This document shows, in pieces, positions 6,934 to 14,528 of a DNA stretch of 23,022 bases. The notes beneath the pieces were generated by a model that worked only from the letters and a program-made list of their open reading frames with translations, was not told the DNA's origin and did not search any database. This DNA comes from an uncultured Bacillaceae bacterium (GTDB lineage: Bacteria; Bacillota; Bacilli; Bacillales; Pradoshiaceae): the NCBI GenBank assembly GCA_904501845.1, contig CAJGCH010000014.1, forward strand, positions 1-23,022, given 5' to 3'. Numbering within the stretch: the first letter of the stretch is position 1; the number at the start of each line of letters is the position of its first letter. Both the position numbers and the translations under genes were made by a program.

Positions 6934-7167
6934 ATGAAGAAAAGGTATGGATTTTGCTTTGTTGCTGCCTTTGTGATGCTAATGTGGTCGTTGCCTCGTT
7001 TAACCTTCGCAGGTATGAGGGAAGAGGTCTTATTCTCTGGCGCGTGGATGCTGTTAGCCTTTTGCGTCCTTGCTGGCAATCTTTCCGGCATACTTTATGG
7101 CAAGGCCGGCAGAAGGGAAACTTCGAAGGCTGCGAGTACGGCTAAGGTAAGGCAAAAAGGCGTATAA
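6934..7167 (+). CDS. Small two-helix membrane protein of unknown function
   Basis: The 77-residue product has a basic start (MKKR), a hydrophobic segment at about 5-26 and a second at about 33-56. A basic, Ala/Lys-rich tail ends in VRQKGV. It looks like a hairpin inner-membrane protein with a cytoplasmic tail; the first helix could also act as a signal peptide before AGM. ATG 6934 was chosen because AGGAGGGG lies just upstream; the longer in-frame start at 6892 overlaps the ytkL terminator. I do not recognise a family. It sits between ytkL and ytoI and may have a promoter in the short gap after the terminator. Confidence 0.65.
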   Translation: MKKRYGFCFVAAFVMLMWSLPRLTFAGMREEVLFSGAWMLLAFCVLAGNLSGILYGKAGRRETSKAASTAKVRQKGV

Positions 7168-7178
7168 AAAAAGGTCGT

Positions 7179-7208
7179 TTGATAGATTTGCCCTTTTAAC
7201 CTTATAAT
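7179..7208 (+). promoter_or_regulatory. Sigma-A promoter of ytoI
   Basis: TTGATA (7179-7184) and a perfect TATAAT (7203-7208) are separated by 18 bp. They lie 33 bases before the TTG start of ytoI. Confidence 0.8.
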
Positions 7209-7241
7209 AAGAATAATGGATAACGAAAAAGGGTGAATAGT

Positions 7242-8546
7242 TTGGCTACTAAGCATGAACAAATTTTACATTATATTGATGAACTTCCGGTTGGGCAGAA
7301 AATCTCCGTCCGGCAGATTGCGAAGGCTCTCGCGGTCAGTGAAGGAACCGCTTACCGTGCAATCAAGGATGCCGAAAATAAGGGCTATGTGAGTACAATT
7401 GAGCGTGTTGGAACGATTCGGATTGAGCGGAAGAAGAAAGAGAACATTGAGAAGCTGACATTTGCAGAAGTGGTCAATATTGTTGATGGACAGGTTCTTG
7501 GCGGGAGGACTGGCCTCCATAAGACGCTGAATAAGTTTGTCATCGGAGCGATGGAACTTGACGCAATGATGCGTTATACGGAAGCCGGGAACCTTCTCAT
7601 TGTCGGGAACCGGGTGAAGGCGCATGAGCTTGCCTTAAAGGCGGGAGCGGCAGTCCTGGTTACGGGCGGATTTGATACGGTTGATGCTATCAAGAGGCTG
7701 GCCGATGAATTGCAAATGCCGGTAATCTCTACCTCGTATGATACATTCACGGTTGCCACGATGATTAATAGAGCTATCTACGACCAATTGATCAAGAAGG
7801 AAATCTTGCTGGTGGAGGATATTTTGATTCCGGCTGAACGTACGGAAGTGTTGCGAGTAGGAGACACAATCGAGAATTGGACAGAGCTCAATAGGCAAAC
7901 GCAGCACAGCCGCTTCCCTGTGGTGGATGAGAATATGCGGCTGCAGGGAATGGTAACCTCGCGTGACATCCTTGGTTTGAGCGCGGAGACCCAAATTGAG
8001 AAGATAATGACGAAAAGTCCGATTTTTACGGGAGAGAAAACAAGCGTAGCGAGTGCTGCCCATATAATGGTGTGGGAAGGAATTGAGATGCTGCCGGTTG
8101 TGGATAATCGGAATATCCTGATTGGAATCATCAGCCGCCAGGATGTCCTCAAGGCGCTGCAGATGAGCCAGAGGCAGCCTCAAGTAGGAGAAACGATTGA
8201 TGATGTCATTGCTAACCAGATGAATGTGATTCAAGATGAAGATAAGTTCGAATGCGCAGTAACCCCGCAGATGACGAATCATTTGGGAACCATTTCGTAT
8301 GGTGTCTTTACCGCGCTCGTTATCGAAGCTGCAAACCGCGCGCTGCGGGGCTATAAAAGGGGCGAGCTTGTCGTGGAAAACATGTCCGTTTATTTCCTGA
8401 AGCCCGTACAGCTCGAAAGCATCCTGACGATTGCGCCTAATATCCTTGAGGTCGGCCGTAAATTCGCTAAAGTAGAGATTGATGTGTTTAGTGAGGGTAA
8501 ATTGGTCGGGAAAGCGATGCTGATGTGCCAATTGCTTGAGCGCTGA
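7242..8546 (+). CDS. ytoI: YtoI: HTH-DRTGG-CBS pair-hotdog multidomain protein
   Basis: The 434-residue protein is cytoplasmic and carries four modules. A winged-helix-like N-terminus spans about 1-60 (KISVRQIAKALAVSEGTAYRAI). A DRTGG domain (about 70-180, with GGRTG at 87-91) follows. A tandem CBS pair lies at about 195-250 and 255-310. A thioesterase-like hotdog domain fills about 320-434. CBS pairs often bind adenine nucleotides and DRTGG is found with CBS modules, so a nucleotide-responsive regulator is a fair inference, but the ligand and target are not known to me. I start it at TTG 7242 rather than GTG 7233 because YtoI proteins begin MATKHEQIL and AAAGGGTGA is well spaced. It is a single-gene unit with its own promoter and terminator. 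Confidence 0.92.
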   Translation: MATKHEQILHYIDELPVGQKISVRQIAKALAVSEGTAYRAIKDAENKGYVSTIERVGTIRIERKKKENIEKLTFAEVVNIVDGQVLGGRTGLHKTLNKFVIGAMELDAMMRYTEAGNLLIVGNRVKAHELALKAGAAVLVTGGFDTVDAIKRLADELQMPVISTSYDTFTVATMINRAIYDQLIKKEILLVEDILIPAERTEVLRVGDTIENWTELNRQTQHSRFPVVDENMRLQGMVTSRDILGLSAETQIEKIMTKSPIFTGEKTSVASAAHIMVWEGIEMLPVVDNRNILIGIISRQDVLKALQMSQRQPQVGETIDDVIANQMNVIQDEDKFECAVTPQMTNHLGTISYGVFTALVIEAANRALRGYKRGELVVENMSVYFLKPVQLESILTIAPNILEVGRKFAKVEIDVFSEGKLVGKAMLMCQLLER

Positions 8547-8555
8547 TTGGAAAAT

Positions 8556-8603
8556 AAAAATGCCTTAACCAGCGGGAAGGTATTCCTTGGTTAAGGCATT
8601 TTT
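8556..8603. terminator. Bidirectional terminator between ytoI and ytpI
   Basis: A perfect 16-bp inverted repeat, AAAAATGCCTTAACCA (8556-8571) with 8588-8603, has T-runs at both outer ends. It serves both converging genes. Confidence 0.92.
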
Positions 8604-8620
8604 ACCATCATGATTGCTCT

Positions 8621-8923
8621 CTACTTAGATAGGGCGTGGAATTCATCCTCTGCAAGCGGGGCGAAATGACGGTACATTTTAAAGCCGCCATATAAACTAA
8701 GGCCTCCCATAATGATGAATAGCCCTGCAATAAAGTAGGTCAGTGAGGTTTGGTACAGAAATAATTGGTTGATTCCGAAAGTCAGCACGAACAAGCCGAG
8801 TGTCATGGATGATTTTCCTTTTAGGCATGCGCGCTGCATTGGGTGATGTGTCCGATAGGTTTTTGCTTTATAGTAAATATAAAAGGACAGGGACGTCACG
8901 ATAAAGAAAACTAATATAGGCAT
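8621..8923 (-). CDS. ytpI: YtpI family membrane protein
   Basis: This 100-residue protein has three predicted transmembrane segments: about 1-18, 39-57 and 60-80. A short basic loop (KAKTYRTHHPMQRACLKGK) lies between the first two and an acidic cytoplasmic tail follows. Position between ytoI and nrnA and the overall sequence match YtpI of Bacillus. The function is unknown. ATG follows GGAGG with eight bases between. It is transcribed alone, facing ytoI. Confidence 0.85.
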   Translation of the reverse strand: MPILVFFIVTSLSFYIYYKAKTYRTHHPMQRACLKGKSSMTLGLFVLTFGINQLFLYQTSLTYFIAGLFIIMGGLSLYGGFKMYRHFAPLAEDEFHALSK

Positions 8924-8954
8924 AGACTGGCCTCCGTTAGAATGGGATGTCTAC

Positions 8955-8984
8955 ATTGTACTAAAAATAGAATAAAATGACCAA
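8955..8984 (-). promoter_or_regulatory. Candidate promoter of ytpI
   Basis: On the minus strand TTGGTC and TACAAT are 18 bp apart, about 30 bases before the ATG. The -10 is five of six; the -35 is weak. Confidence 0.4.
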
Positions 8985-9059
8985 TGTGGGATATGTTTCC
9001 TTTGGAGCTGGTTTTTTGCTTTAATAAGCATTGGAAGACTCATTAAAGGAGAATGGATA

Positions 9060-9995
9060 ATGAAAGAACGCATACTTGAAGCAATCAAACAATATGAAAC
9101 GATTATTTTACATAGGCATGTCCGTCCAGACCCGGATGCATACGGATCCCAGTGCGGACTAGGGGAGATAATCAAGGCCTCTTTTCCGGAGAAAAATGTG
9201 TACATGGTGGGGATTGAGGAGGAATCACTCCAGTTCTTAAAGCGGCTTGATCAAATACCTGATTCGGCCTACAATCAGGCACTGGTCATTGTGTGTGACA
9301 CGGCTAATCAGGAGCGGGTGTGCGACCAGCGCTACACAATGGGTGATAAGCTCATCAAGATTGATCACCACCCAAACGAGGATCCATATGGAGATATTGT
9401 CTGGGTAGATACTCAAGCGAGTTCTTGCAGTGAAATGATCTATGAATTTTATTTGTTCGGCAAAGAACAGGGATTAACGATGACACAAGAGGCGGCTCGG
9501 CTGCTCTATGCCGGCATTGTGGGGGATACTGGGAGATTTCTGTATCCAAGCACTACAGATAAAACCTTCCTGTATGCTGGGGAGCTGATTCATTACGGGT
9601 TCAATCGCACGGAGATTTATAATGGGCTTTATGATGTGGATGAGGCGGTCGTTCGCTTGAATGGCTATGTGTTCGAAAACTTTAAGATGGACGAAAATGG
9701 CGTAGGTTCCATGGTCATCACAAAGGAAATCATGGAGCGCTTTAAGGTCAATGCGTCACAGGCTTCTCTGCTCGTGAGCACGCTCGGCGGCATAAAGGGC
9801 ATGAAGGCATGGGTATTCTTCATCGAGGAGGGCAATGAAATCCGGGTGCGCCTTCGTTCAAAGGGGCCGGTTATCAATGGCATTGCCAAAAAGTATCGCG
9901 GCGGAGGACATCCGCTTGCATCAGGTGCCACCATTTATGACTGGGCAGAGGCGGATAGGGTTATTGCAGACTTAGTGGAGGTTTGCAAGGCTTGA
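9060..9995 (+). CDS. nrnA: NrnA: bifunctional nanoRNase / pAp phosphatase (DHH-DHHA1)
   Basis: This 311-residue cytoplasmic phosphoesterase degrades 2-5-mer RNA and dephosphorylates 3'-phosphoadenosine 5'-phosphate, by family knowledge. The DHH domain (about 1-190) has HRHVRPDPDA (His18, His20, Asp24, Asp26), VCDTAN (Asp80), the signature DHH at 102-104 (IDHHPNEDPYGD) and GDTGRF (Asp156). The DHHA1 domain (about 215-311) ends with the substrate-binding GGGHPLASGA (281-290). All manganese ligands are present. ATG follows AAAGGAG. It forms a single-gene unit with a terminator shared with ytrI. Confidence 0.95.
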   Translation: MKERILEAIKQYETIILHRHVRPDPDAYGSQCGLGEIIKASFPEKNVYMVGIEEESLQFLKRLDQIPDSAYNQALVIVCDTANQERVCDQRYTMGDKLIKIDHHPNEDPYGDIVWVDTQASSCSEMIYEFYLFGKEQGLTMTQEAARLLYAGIVGDTGRFLYPSTTDKTFLYAGELIHYGFNRTEIYNGLYDVDEAVVRLNGYVFENFKMDENGVGSMVITKEIMERFKVNASQASLLVSTLGGIKGMKAWVFFIEEGNEIRVRLRSKGPVINGIAKKYRGGGHPLASGATIYDWAEADRVIADLVEVCKA

Positions 9996-10000
9996 TACAA

Positions 10001-10053
10001 AAGGGGCTGGTTCAAAAACGCTGTAAAGGCAGTTTTCGAACCAGCCTCTTTCC
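10001..10053. terminator. Terminator between nrnA and ytrI
   Basis: AGGGGCTGGTTC (10002-10013) pairs with GAACCAGCCTCTT (10038-10050), extended inward by AAAAC/GTTTT. T-rich sequence follows on the plus strand and CCTTTTG on the minus strand, so it probably serves both genes. Confidence 0.85.
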
Positions 10054-10554
10054 TTACATTTGTCTAATGGTCAACTCGATTTCAATATTGGTGTAAATGA
10101 GCAATTCTTTAACCTCGAGCCGATAATGGCGGCTGTTCAGCTTGATATCCTTATTGATGATGACTCGTTTGAGAAGTTCCTTTCCTTTGCTGACGCTTTC
10201 TAAATCCTTGCCGATCAAGGAGGAGAAATCCTTTTGGATGCTTTGCTCAACCTCAAATATACTGAGCGGGTCCAGCCGGTATTTCTTGTAATTGGTAATG
10301 CGGACAGAGACATCCTGGACGAGCAATCGGCTTTCATTCTTCTTGTTTAGTATCTCATACTCGCTTTGCCATATATCCACTTCCTCATATAAATCCCTGA
10401 TGGTATCCTGCTGTGTCTGAATGATCTGGACCTGTTTCTCCTGCAAGTCGCCAAACATGTAGAAGAACACGACCCAGCTAATGACAGCGCCAATCGCAAC
10501 ACCAGCGAAGAAACGCTGCCACAGGGGATTGCGATGGTATGGAGGGATTCTCAT
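10054..10554 (-). CDS. ytrI: YtrI sporulation membrane protein
   Basis: This 166-residue single-pass membrane protein has an N-terminal transmembrane helix at about 16-34. A likely coiled coil (about 36-75, rich in E/Q/L) and a C-terminal alpha/beta region follow. Related YtrI proteins start MRIPPY, which corresponds to ATG 10552-10554. That start overlaps the TGA stop of ytrH as ATGA, giving translational coupling. A longer in-frame start exists inside ytrH but adds nine unlikely residues. In B. subtilis the ytrH-ytrI pair is expressed in the mother cell and is needed for efficient sporulation. Confidence 0.88.
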   Translation of the reverse strand: MRIPPYHRNPLWQRFFAGVAIGAVISWVVFFYMFGDLQEKQVQIIQTQQDTIRDLYEEVDIWQSEYEILNKKNESRLLVQDVSVRITNYKKYRLDPLSIFEVEQSIQKDFSSLIGKDLESVSKGKELLKRVIINKDIKLNSRHYRLEVKELLIYTNIEIELTIRQM

Positions 10555-10886
10555 GGATGCATTTGCTCCTGTGTCAGCCATTGGATGATGAGAGCTCCAG
10601 CCTGGGCTCCGCCAAGGGCTGAGATAATGAACATAATTTGCTTGAAGATATCCTTTGTTTCCCCGTGAAAAATACCTCTCTCAAAAGAATAGACCGCATC
10701 AAAGGTGCCTCCGATAGCCGCAACGATTGCCCATATCCTTAACCCTTCCGATAGACGGAATACATGGGTTAAAGGAGGCTGTCCTGTAATGAAGGCGGCG
10801 AGTCCTCCGATCAAGGAGCCGCCTAATAAAACTCCTAATGAAATGAAGAAACTGTTAATGAAGGCTGGTAGAAATGCTTGGTCCAT
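10551..10886 (-). CDS. ytrH: YtrH sporulation membrane protein
   Basis: This 111-residue, highly hydrophobic protein has about three membrane segments (near 8-34, 47-62 and 80-103). Glycine-rich stretches such as SLGVLLGGSLIGGLAAF and SALGGAQAGALI are seen. The sequence and its overlap with ytrI identify YtrH. It is the first gene of a two-gene operon preceded by a SigE-like promoter. AAAGGACGAG serves as ribosome binding site. The molecular role is unknown; a mother-cell function in spore formation is inferred from the B. subtilis pair. Confidence 0.9.
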   Translation of the reverse strand: MDQAFLPAFINSFFISLGVLLGGSLIGGLAAFITGQPPLTHVFRLSEGLRIWAIVAAIGGTFDAVYSFERGIFHGETKDIFKQIMFIISALGGAQAGALIIQWLTQEQMHP

Positions 10887-10913
10887 ATAACTCGTCCTTT
10901 TTTGTTTTTAATA

Positions 10914-10941
10914 TATGTATATGGCCGTATACCTGATATTA
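10914..10941 (-). promoter_or_regulatory. SigE-like promoter of ytrH-ytrI
   Basis: On the minus strand TAATATC (10941-10935) and TATACATA (10921-10914) are separated by 13 bp. They resemble the SigE elements KMATATT and CATACAHT (six of seven and six of eight). This fits the mother-cell expression known for the B. subtilis genes. Confidence 0.5.
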
Positions 10942-11005
10942 TGAGGATGTTAGGAAGTTTCTGTTTCAAAATACGAACATATTTTCTTTTTTTCACCAGG
11001 AATCT

Positions 11006-11011
11006 TATAAT
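11006..11011 (+). promoter_or_regulatory. -10 element of dnaE
   Basis: A perfect TATAAT lies 59 bases before the dnaE ATG. The -35 region at 17 bp is only TTTCTT, so the promoter is probably moderate. Confidence 0.5.
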
Positions 11012-11070
11012 AGAGAAGAATCGTTTTAAGAATGATTTAGTATGATTAAAGAAAGAAGGATGTGACGCCA

Positions 11071-14000
11071 ATGTCTTTTGTCCATCTTCATGTATATAGT
11101 GCTTACAGCTTGCTAGAGAGCACCTTGTCGGTGAAAGAAATTGTCGCCGGTGCAAAGATGCGCGGATACAAAGCCGTTGCATTGACCGACCGCAATGTGA
11201 TGTATGCGGCTCCGTCCTTTTATAAGGAGTGCTTGGCACAGGGAATTAAGCCGATTATCGGCTTGACATGTGATTTGCTGAATGAAGAGGAGACAAGCAG
11301 CTTCCCGCTCCTGCTGCTGGCGGCAAATAATCAGGGCTACAAGAACTTGATGAAGATCTCAAGCGCCATTCAGACAAGGTCGAATGAAGGCTTGCCTATC
11401 AGATGGCTGAAAGGCTATGCGAATGGGTTATTAGCAATTAGTCCGGGGGAAGAGGGCCAAATTGAAGGACTGCTGGTTCAAGGTGATGAGGAAGGCGCCG
11501 CTGCCCTTGTGAATAAATATAAGCAAATTTTTGGTGAAGGCCGCTTTTATCTTTCTCTGCCTCGGAATAAAAAACCGAACTGGGAGAAAATAAAACGCTT
11601 TGCCCAAAACACGGCCGTACCGCTTGTAGCAGCTGGTCCCGTTCGCTATATGGATGAAGGAGATTCCATGGCCTATCAAGGTCTGATATGCCTAAAGGAT
11701 AATATCAAGCTTGCTGACATAGAAGATGCAGTGATTGGCAGGGAGGAATCAATGCATCTGGCCTCCTTAAATGAGATGGTCGAATGGTATGGGGATGAGA
11801 CCGGCGCTCTGGAGAATACCGTGAATATTGCGAGGGCCTGCTCTGTCACCATGGACTTTCACCAAAAGCTGCTCCCGAAATATCCCGTGCCAGATGATCG
11901 GCCCGCCGATGCCTATTTGGCGGAAATATGCCACCGCGGCCTTCTGAGACGTTATCCTAATCGGGAAAAGCGGCATGAAGAACGATTGAATTATGAGCTT
12001 TCCGTTATTGCCAAGATGGGATTCAGTGATTATTTCCTCATTGTGTGGGATTTCATGAAGCATGCCCATAAAGAAGGGATTTTAACTGGACCTGGGCGGG
12101 GATCTGCCGCTGGATCTATTGTATCCTATTGTCTGGGCATCACGAATGTGGACCCGGTTAAGAATGATCTTCTATTTGAGCGTTTCCTGAACCCAGAGAG
12201 AATCACCATGCCGGATATTGATATCGATTTCCCTGATAACCGCAGGGAGGAAATGATTCGTTATGTGGCAGAGAAATACGGAGCCCTGCACGTCGCTCAA
12301 ATCATTACTTTTGGTACATTTGGTATGAAAGCGGCTTTGAGGGATGCTGGAAGAGTGTTTGGGCTTAATGTGAAAGAGATTGAACAATTATCAAGAACGC
12401 TCCCTCCTGGCCATGGGCTGACGATTCGTCAGGCTTTAGCGGATTCTCCCCGCCTGCGTGAGTGGGTGCAGCAAGCGGAGCATCACAAGAGAATTATCGA
12501 AATGGCTCAAAAGTGGGAGGGGCTTCCAAGGCATACATCCATTCATGCCGCCGGCGTCGTCATTACAGACCGGCCTCTCACAGAAATAATCCCCATCCAG
12601 GCGGGGCATGAAGGGGTTTATTTAACCCAGTTTGCGATGGAATACCTGGAAGAGATTGGGTTATTGAAGATGGATTTTCTCGGTCTGCGAAATCTGACGC
12701 TGCTTGATCAGATTATCAAACAAATCGAAAGATCCACGGGACGGAGAATTCAATTAAGCCAATTGCCGCTTGATGACGAAAAGACCTATGAATTGCTTTC
12801 AAAAGGACGGACATCAGGCATTTTCCAATTTGAGTCCGGAGGCATGCAAAATGTGCTGCAGAAGCTTAAGCCGACCTCATTCGGCGATCTCGTTGCCGTA
12901 AATGCCTTATACAGGCCGGGTCCGATGGATAATATCCCGGCATTCATAGCGAGGAAACATGGCAGAGAGACCGTGTCTTATCCGCATCCAGTCCTCAAAG
13001 AAATACTTGAGCCAACATACGGAATCATCGTCTATCAGGAGCAAATCATGCAGATTGCCTCTACGATGGCCGGGTTCAATTTAGGGGAGGCTGACCTGCT
13101 GCGCAGAGCGGTCAGCAAGAAGAAGAAGGATGTGCTTGATAAGGAAAGAGTGCACTTCGTCAGTGGTGCGGAAAGAAACGGATACGATTCCAAGCGCGCA
13201 AATGAGGTATATGATTTAATTGTCCGTTTTGCCAATTACGGTTTCCCAAAAAGCCATGCGGTTGCATATAGCTTGATTGCTTATCAGCTTGCTTATTTGA
13301 AGGCCAATTATTTTCTTCATTTCATGGCCGGTATTATGACTTCAGTGATTGGCAATGAGGAGAAGATCTTACAATATGTGCAGGAATTGAAGAGCGATGG
13401 CTACGAGATACTTCCGCCATCCATTAATAAGAGTCATTACCCGTTTACCATAGAAAAAGGAAAAGGGATTCGCTACAGCCTTGCAGGGATCAAGGGGATT
13501 GGGGCATCTGCCTTGCGTGAGATTGTGCAGGCACGCAAGAATGGTCCAATTGCCGACTTGTTTGATTTTTGCGTACGAGTGCCTGCGAGGGTCGTAAACA
13601 GAAAGGTTCTCGAAAATTTATGCTATGCTGGAGCGTTTGATGAGTTCGCAATCGACCGGGCAAGCCTTCTTGCCAGCATAGATGTGGCATTGGAGCATGT
13701 TGAATTAGTCCGTCCATCGAACGGTGATGCCAGTTTTTTTGATGCGGATGATGAAATGATTAAACCGAAATATATGATGGTTGACCCAATACCTTCTGCA
13801 GTGAAGCTGCAAAAAGAAAAAGAAGTCCTCGGATTCTATTTATCTGACCATCCATTATCAGATTACCGGAAGCAATTAACCCATGCGGGGGCCTTGCCGG
13901 TTATCAAATATCGGCCAGGCATGACAGGCTATCTTGGAGCTTTTATCCAGTCCGTAAAAACTATCCGTACCAAAAAGGGAGAGAATATGGCCTTTTTGAC

Positions 14001-14424
14001 GGCGGGTGATGAAACGGGCGAGATGGAATGTGTTGCCTTCCCAGATGTGTTCAGGCAGCATAGCGCCCTTTTGAAAGAAGGGAATATATTGCTTTTGGAG
14101 GGGAAATCAGAAGAACGGAATGGAAAGAAACAGTTTGTCATTAAAGCCATGTATGATTTACAGGATGAGAATGATCATTTGCGCCAATTGTTCAAATCAC
14201 TTTATATCAGGCTGACGCCAGACCGGCAAACGCCGGAAAATCTTACAGAAATCAAGAAGTGCCTCGCTGGCTATCGAGGAAATGTAAAAGTTTATTTGCA
14301 TTATGAGAAGGAAGCAAAGACCATTCAGCTGTCAAAAGACAATTGGGTAAACCCTTCATCCCACTTAATCTCTATTCTGGAAGATGTTGCTGGTAAAGGA
14401 AATGTTCTGTTAAAAGAAGATTGA
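11071..14424 (+). CDS. dnaE: DNA polymerase III alpha subunit DnaE
   Basis: The 1117-residue replicative polymerase is expected to extend RNA primers before handing over to PolC in Firmicutes. A PHP domain (about 1-200) begins MSFVHLHVYSAYSLL. Its TDRN at 39-42 lacks one histidine typical of active PHP sites. The polymerase core contains the catalytic triad Asp382, Asp384, Asp386 in MPDIDIDFPDN and the GPGRGSAAGS motif. A helix-hairpin-helix follows near 804 (IKGIGASAL), and an OB fold lies at about 950-1030. There is no 3'-5' exonuclease domain, unlike PolC. I chose ATG 11071 over GTG 11062 because DnaE proteins begin MSFVHL and AGAAGGA is ten bases upstream. Length matches B. subtilis DnaE. 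No strong terminator follows, so reading into ytsJ is possible. Confidence 0.96.
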   Translation: MSFVHLHVYSAYSLLESTLSVKEIVAGAKMRGYKAVALTDRNVMYAAPSFYKECLAQGIKPIIGLTCDLLNEEETSSFPLLLLAANNQGYKNLMKISSAIQTRSNEGLPIRWLKGYANGLLAISPGEEGQIEGLLVQGDEEGAAALVNKYKQIFGEGRFYLSLPRNKKPNWEKIKRFAQNTAVPLVAAGPVRYMDEGDSMAYQGLICLKDNIKLADIEDAVIGREESMHLASLNEMVEWYGDETGALENTVNIARACSVTMDFHQKLLPKYPVPDDRPADAYLAEICHRGLLRRYPNREKRHEERLNYELSVIAKMGFSDYFLIVWDFMKHAHKEGILTGPGRGSAAGSIVSYCLGITNVDPVKNDLLFERFLNPERITMPDIDIDFPDNRREEMIRYVAEKYGALHVAQIITFGTFGMKAALRDAGRVFGLNVKEIEQLSRTLPPGHGLTIRQALADSPRLREWVQQAEHHKRIIEMAQKWEGLPRHTSIHAAGVVITDRPLTEIIPIQAGHEGVYLTQFAMEYLEEIGLLKMDFLGLRNLTLLDQIIKQIERSTGRRIQLSQLPLDDEKTYELLSKGRTSGIFQFESGGMQNVLQKLKPTSFGDLVAVNALYRPGPMDNIPAFIARKHGRETVSYPHPVLKEILEPTYGIIVYQEQIMQIASTMAGFNLGEADLLRRAVSKKKKDVLDKERVHFVSGAERNGYDSKRANEVYDLIVRFANYGFPKSHAVAYSLIAYQLAYLKANYFLHFMAGIMTSVIGNEEKILQYVQELKSDGYEILPPSINKSHYPFTIEKGKGIRYSLAGIKGIGASALREIVQARKNGPIADLFDFCVRVPARVVNRKVLENLCYAGAFDEFAIDRASLLASIDVALEHVELVRPSNGDASFFDADDEMIKPKYMMVDPIPSAVKLQKEKEVLGFYLSDHPLSDYRKQLTHAGALPVIKYRPGMTGYLGAFIQSVKTIRTKKGENMAFLTAGDETGEMECVAFPDVFRQHSALLKEGNILLLEGKSEERNGKKQFVIKAMYDLQDENDHLRQLFKSLYIRLTPDRQTPENLTEIKKCLAGYRGNVKVYLHYEKEAKTIQLSKDNWVNPSSHLISILEDVAGKGNVLLKED

Positions 14425-14446
14425 CTAGGAATTGCACTGAATATTG

Positions 14447-14455
14447 TGATATATT
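14447..14455 (+). promoter_or_regulatory. Extended -10 promoter of the ytsJ operon
   Basis: TGATATATT fits an extended -10 (TG-N-TATAAT, five of six). No strong -35 is seen. The element overlaps a TGATAT...ATATCA inverted repeat (14447-14466). Confidence 0.4.
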
Positions 14456-14470
14456 GAAAGATATCATTTC

Positions 14471-14481
14471 TGGTCTGACCA
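14471..14481. promoter_or_regulatory. Palindrome TGGTCTGACCA, candidate operator of the FadR-like regulator
   Basis: This perfect 11-bp palindrome fits the TGGTNNNACCA pattern bound by FadR-subfamily GntR regulators such as FadR and PdhR. It lies about 10-20 bases after the expected transcription start of ytsJ, in good position to block transcription. The gene after ytsJ encodes a FadR-like regulator, so autoregulation of the operon is a reasonable inference. Confidence 0.55.
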
Positions 14482-14528
14482 TCAAGGCGGATGGGGCCAA
14501 TCGTTTTTAAGGGAAAAGGGGTGTTGGG

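Noticed and set aside
7635..8531. 298-codon frame antisense to ytoI
   Set aside because: It is a shadow frame of a well-supported gene, with no ribosome binding site and a composition unlike a folded protein.
10555..10581. Longer start of YtrI inside ytrH
   Set aside because: The family begins at MRIPPY, and that ATG overlaps the ytrH stop as ATGA.
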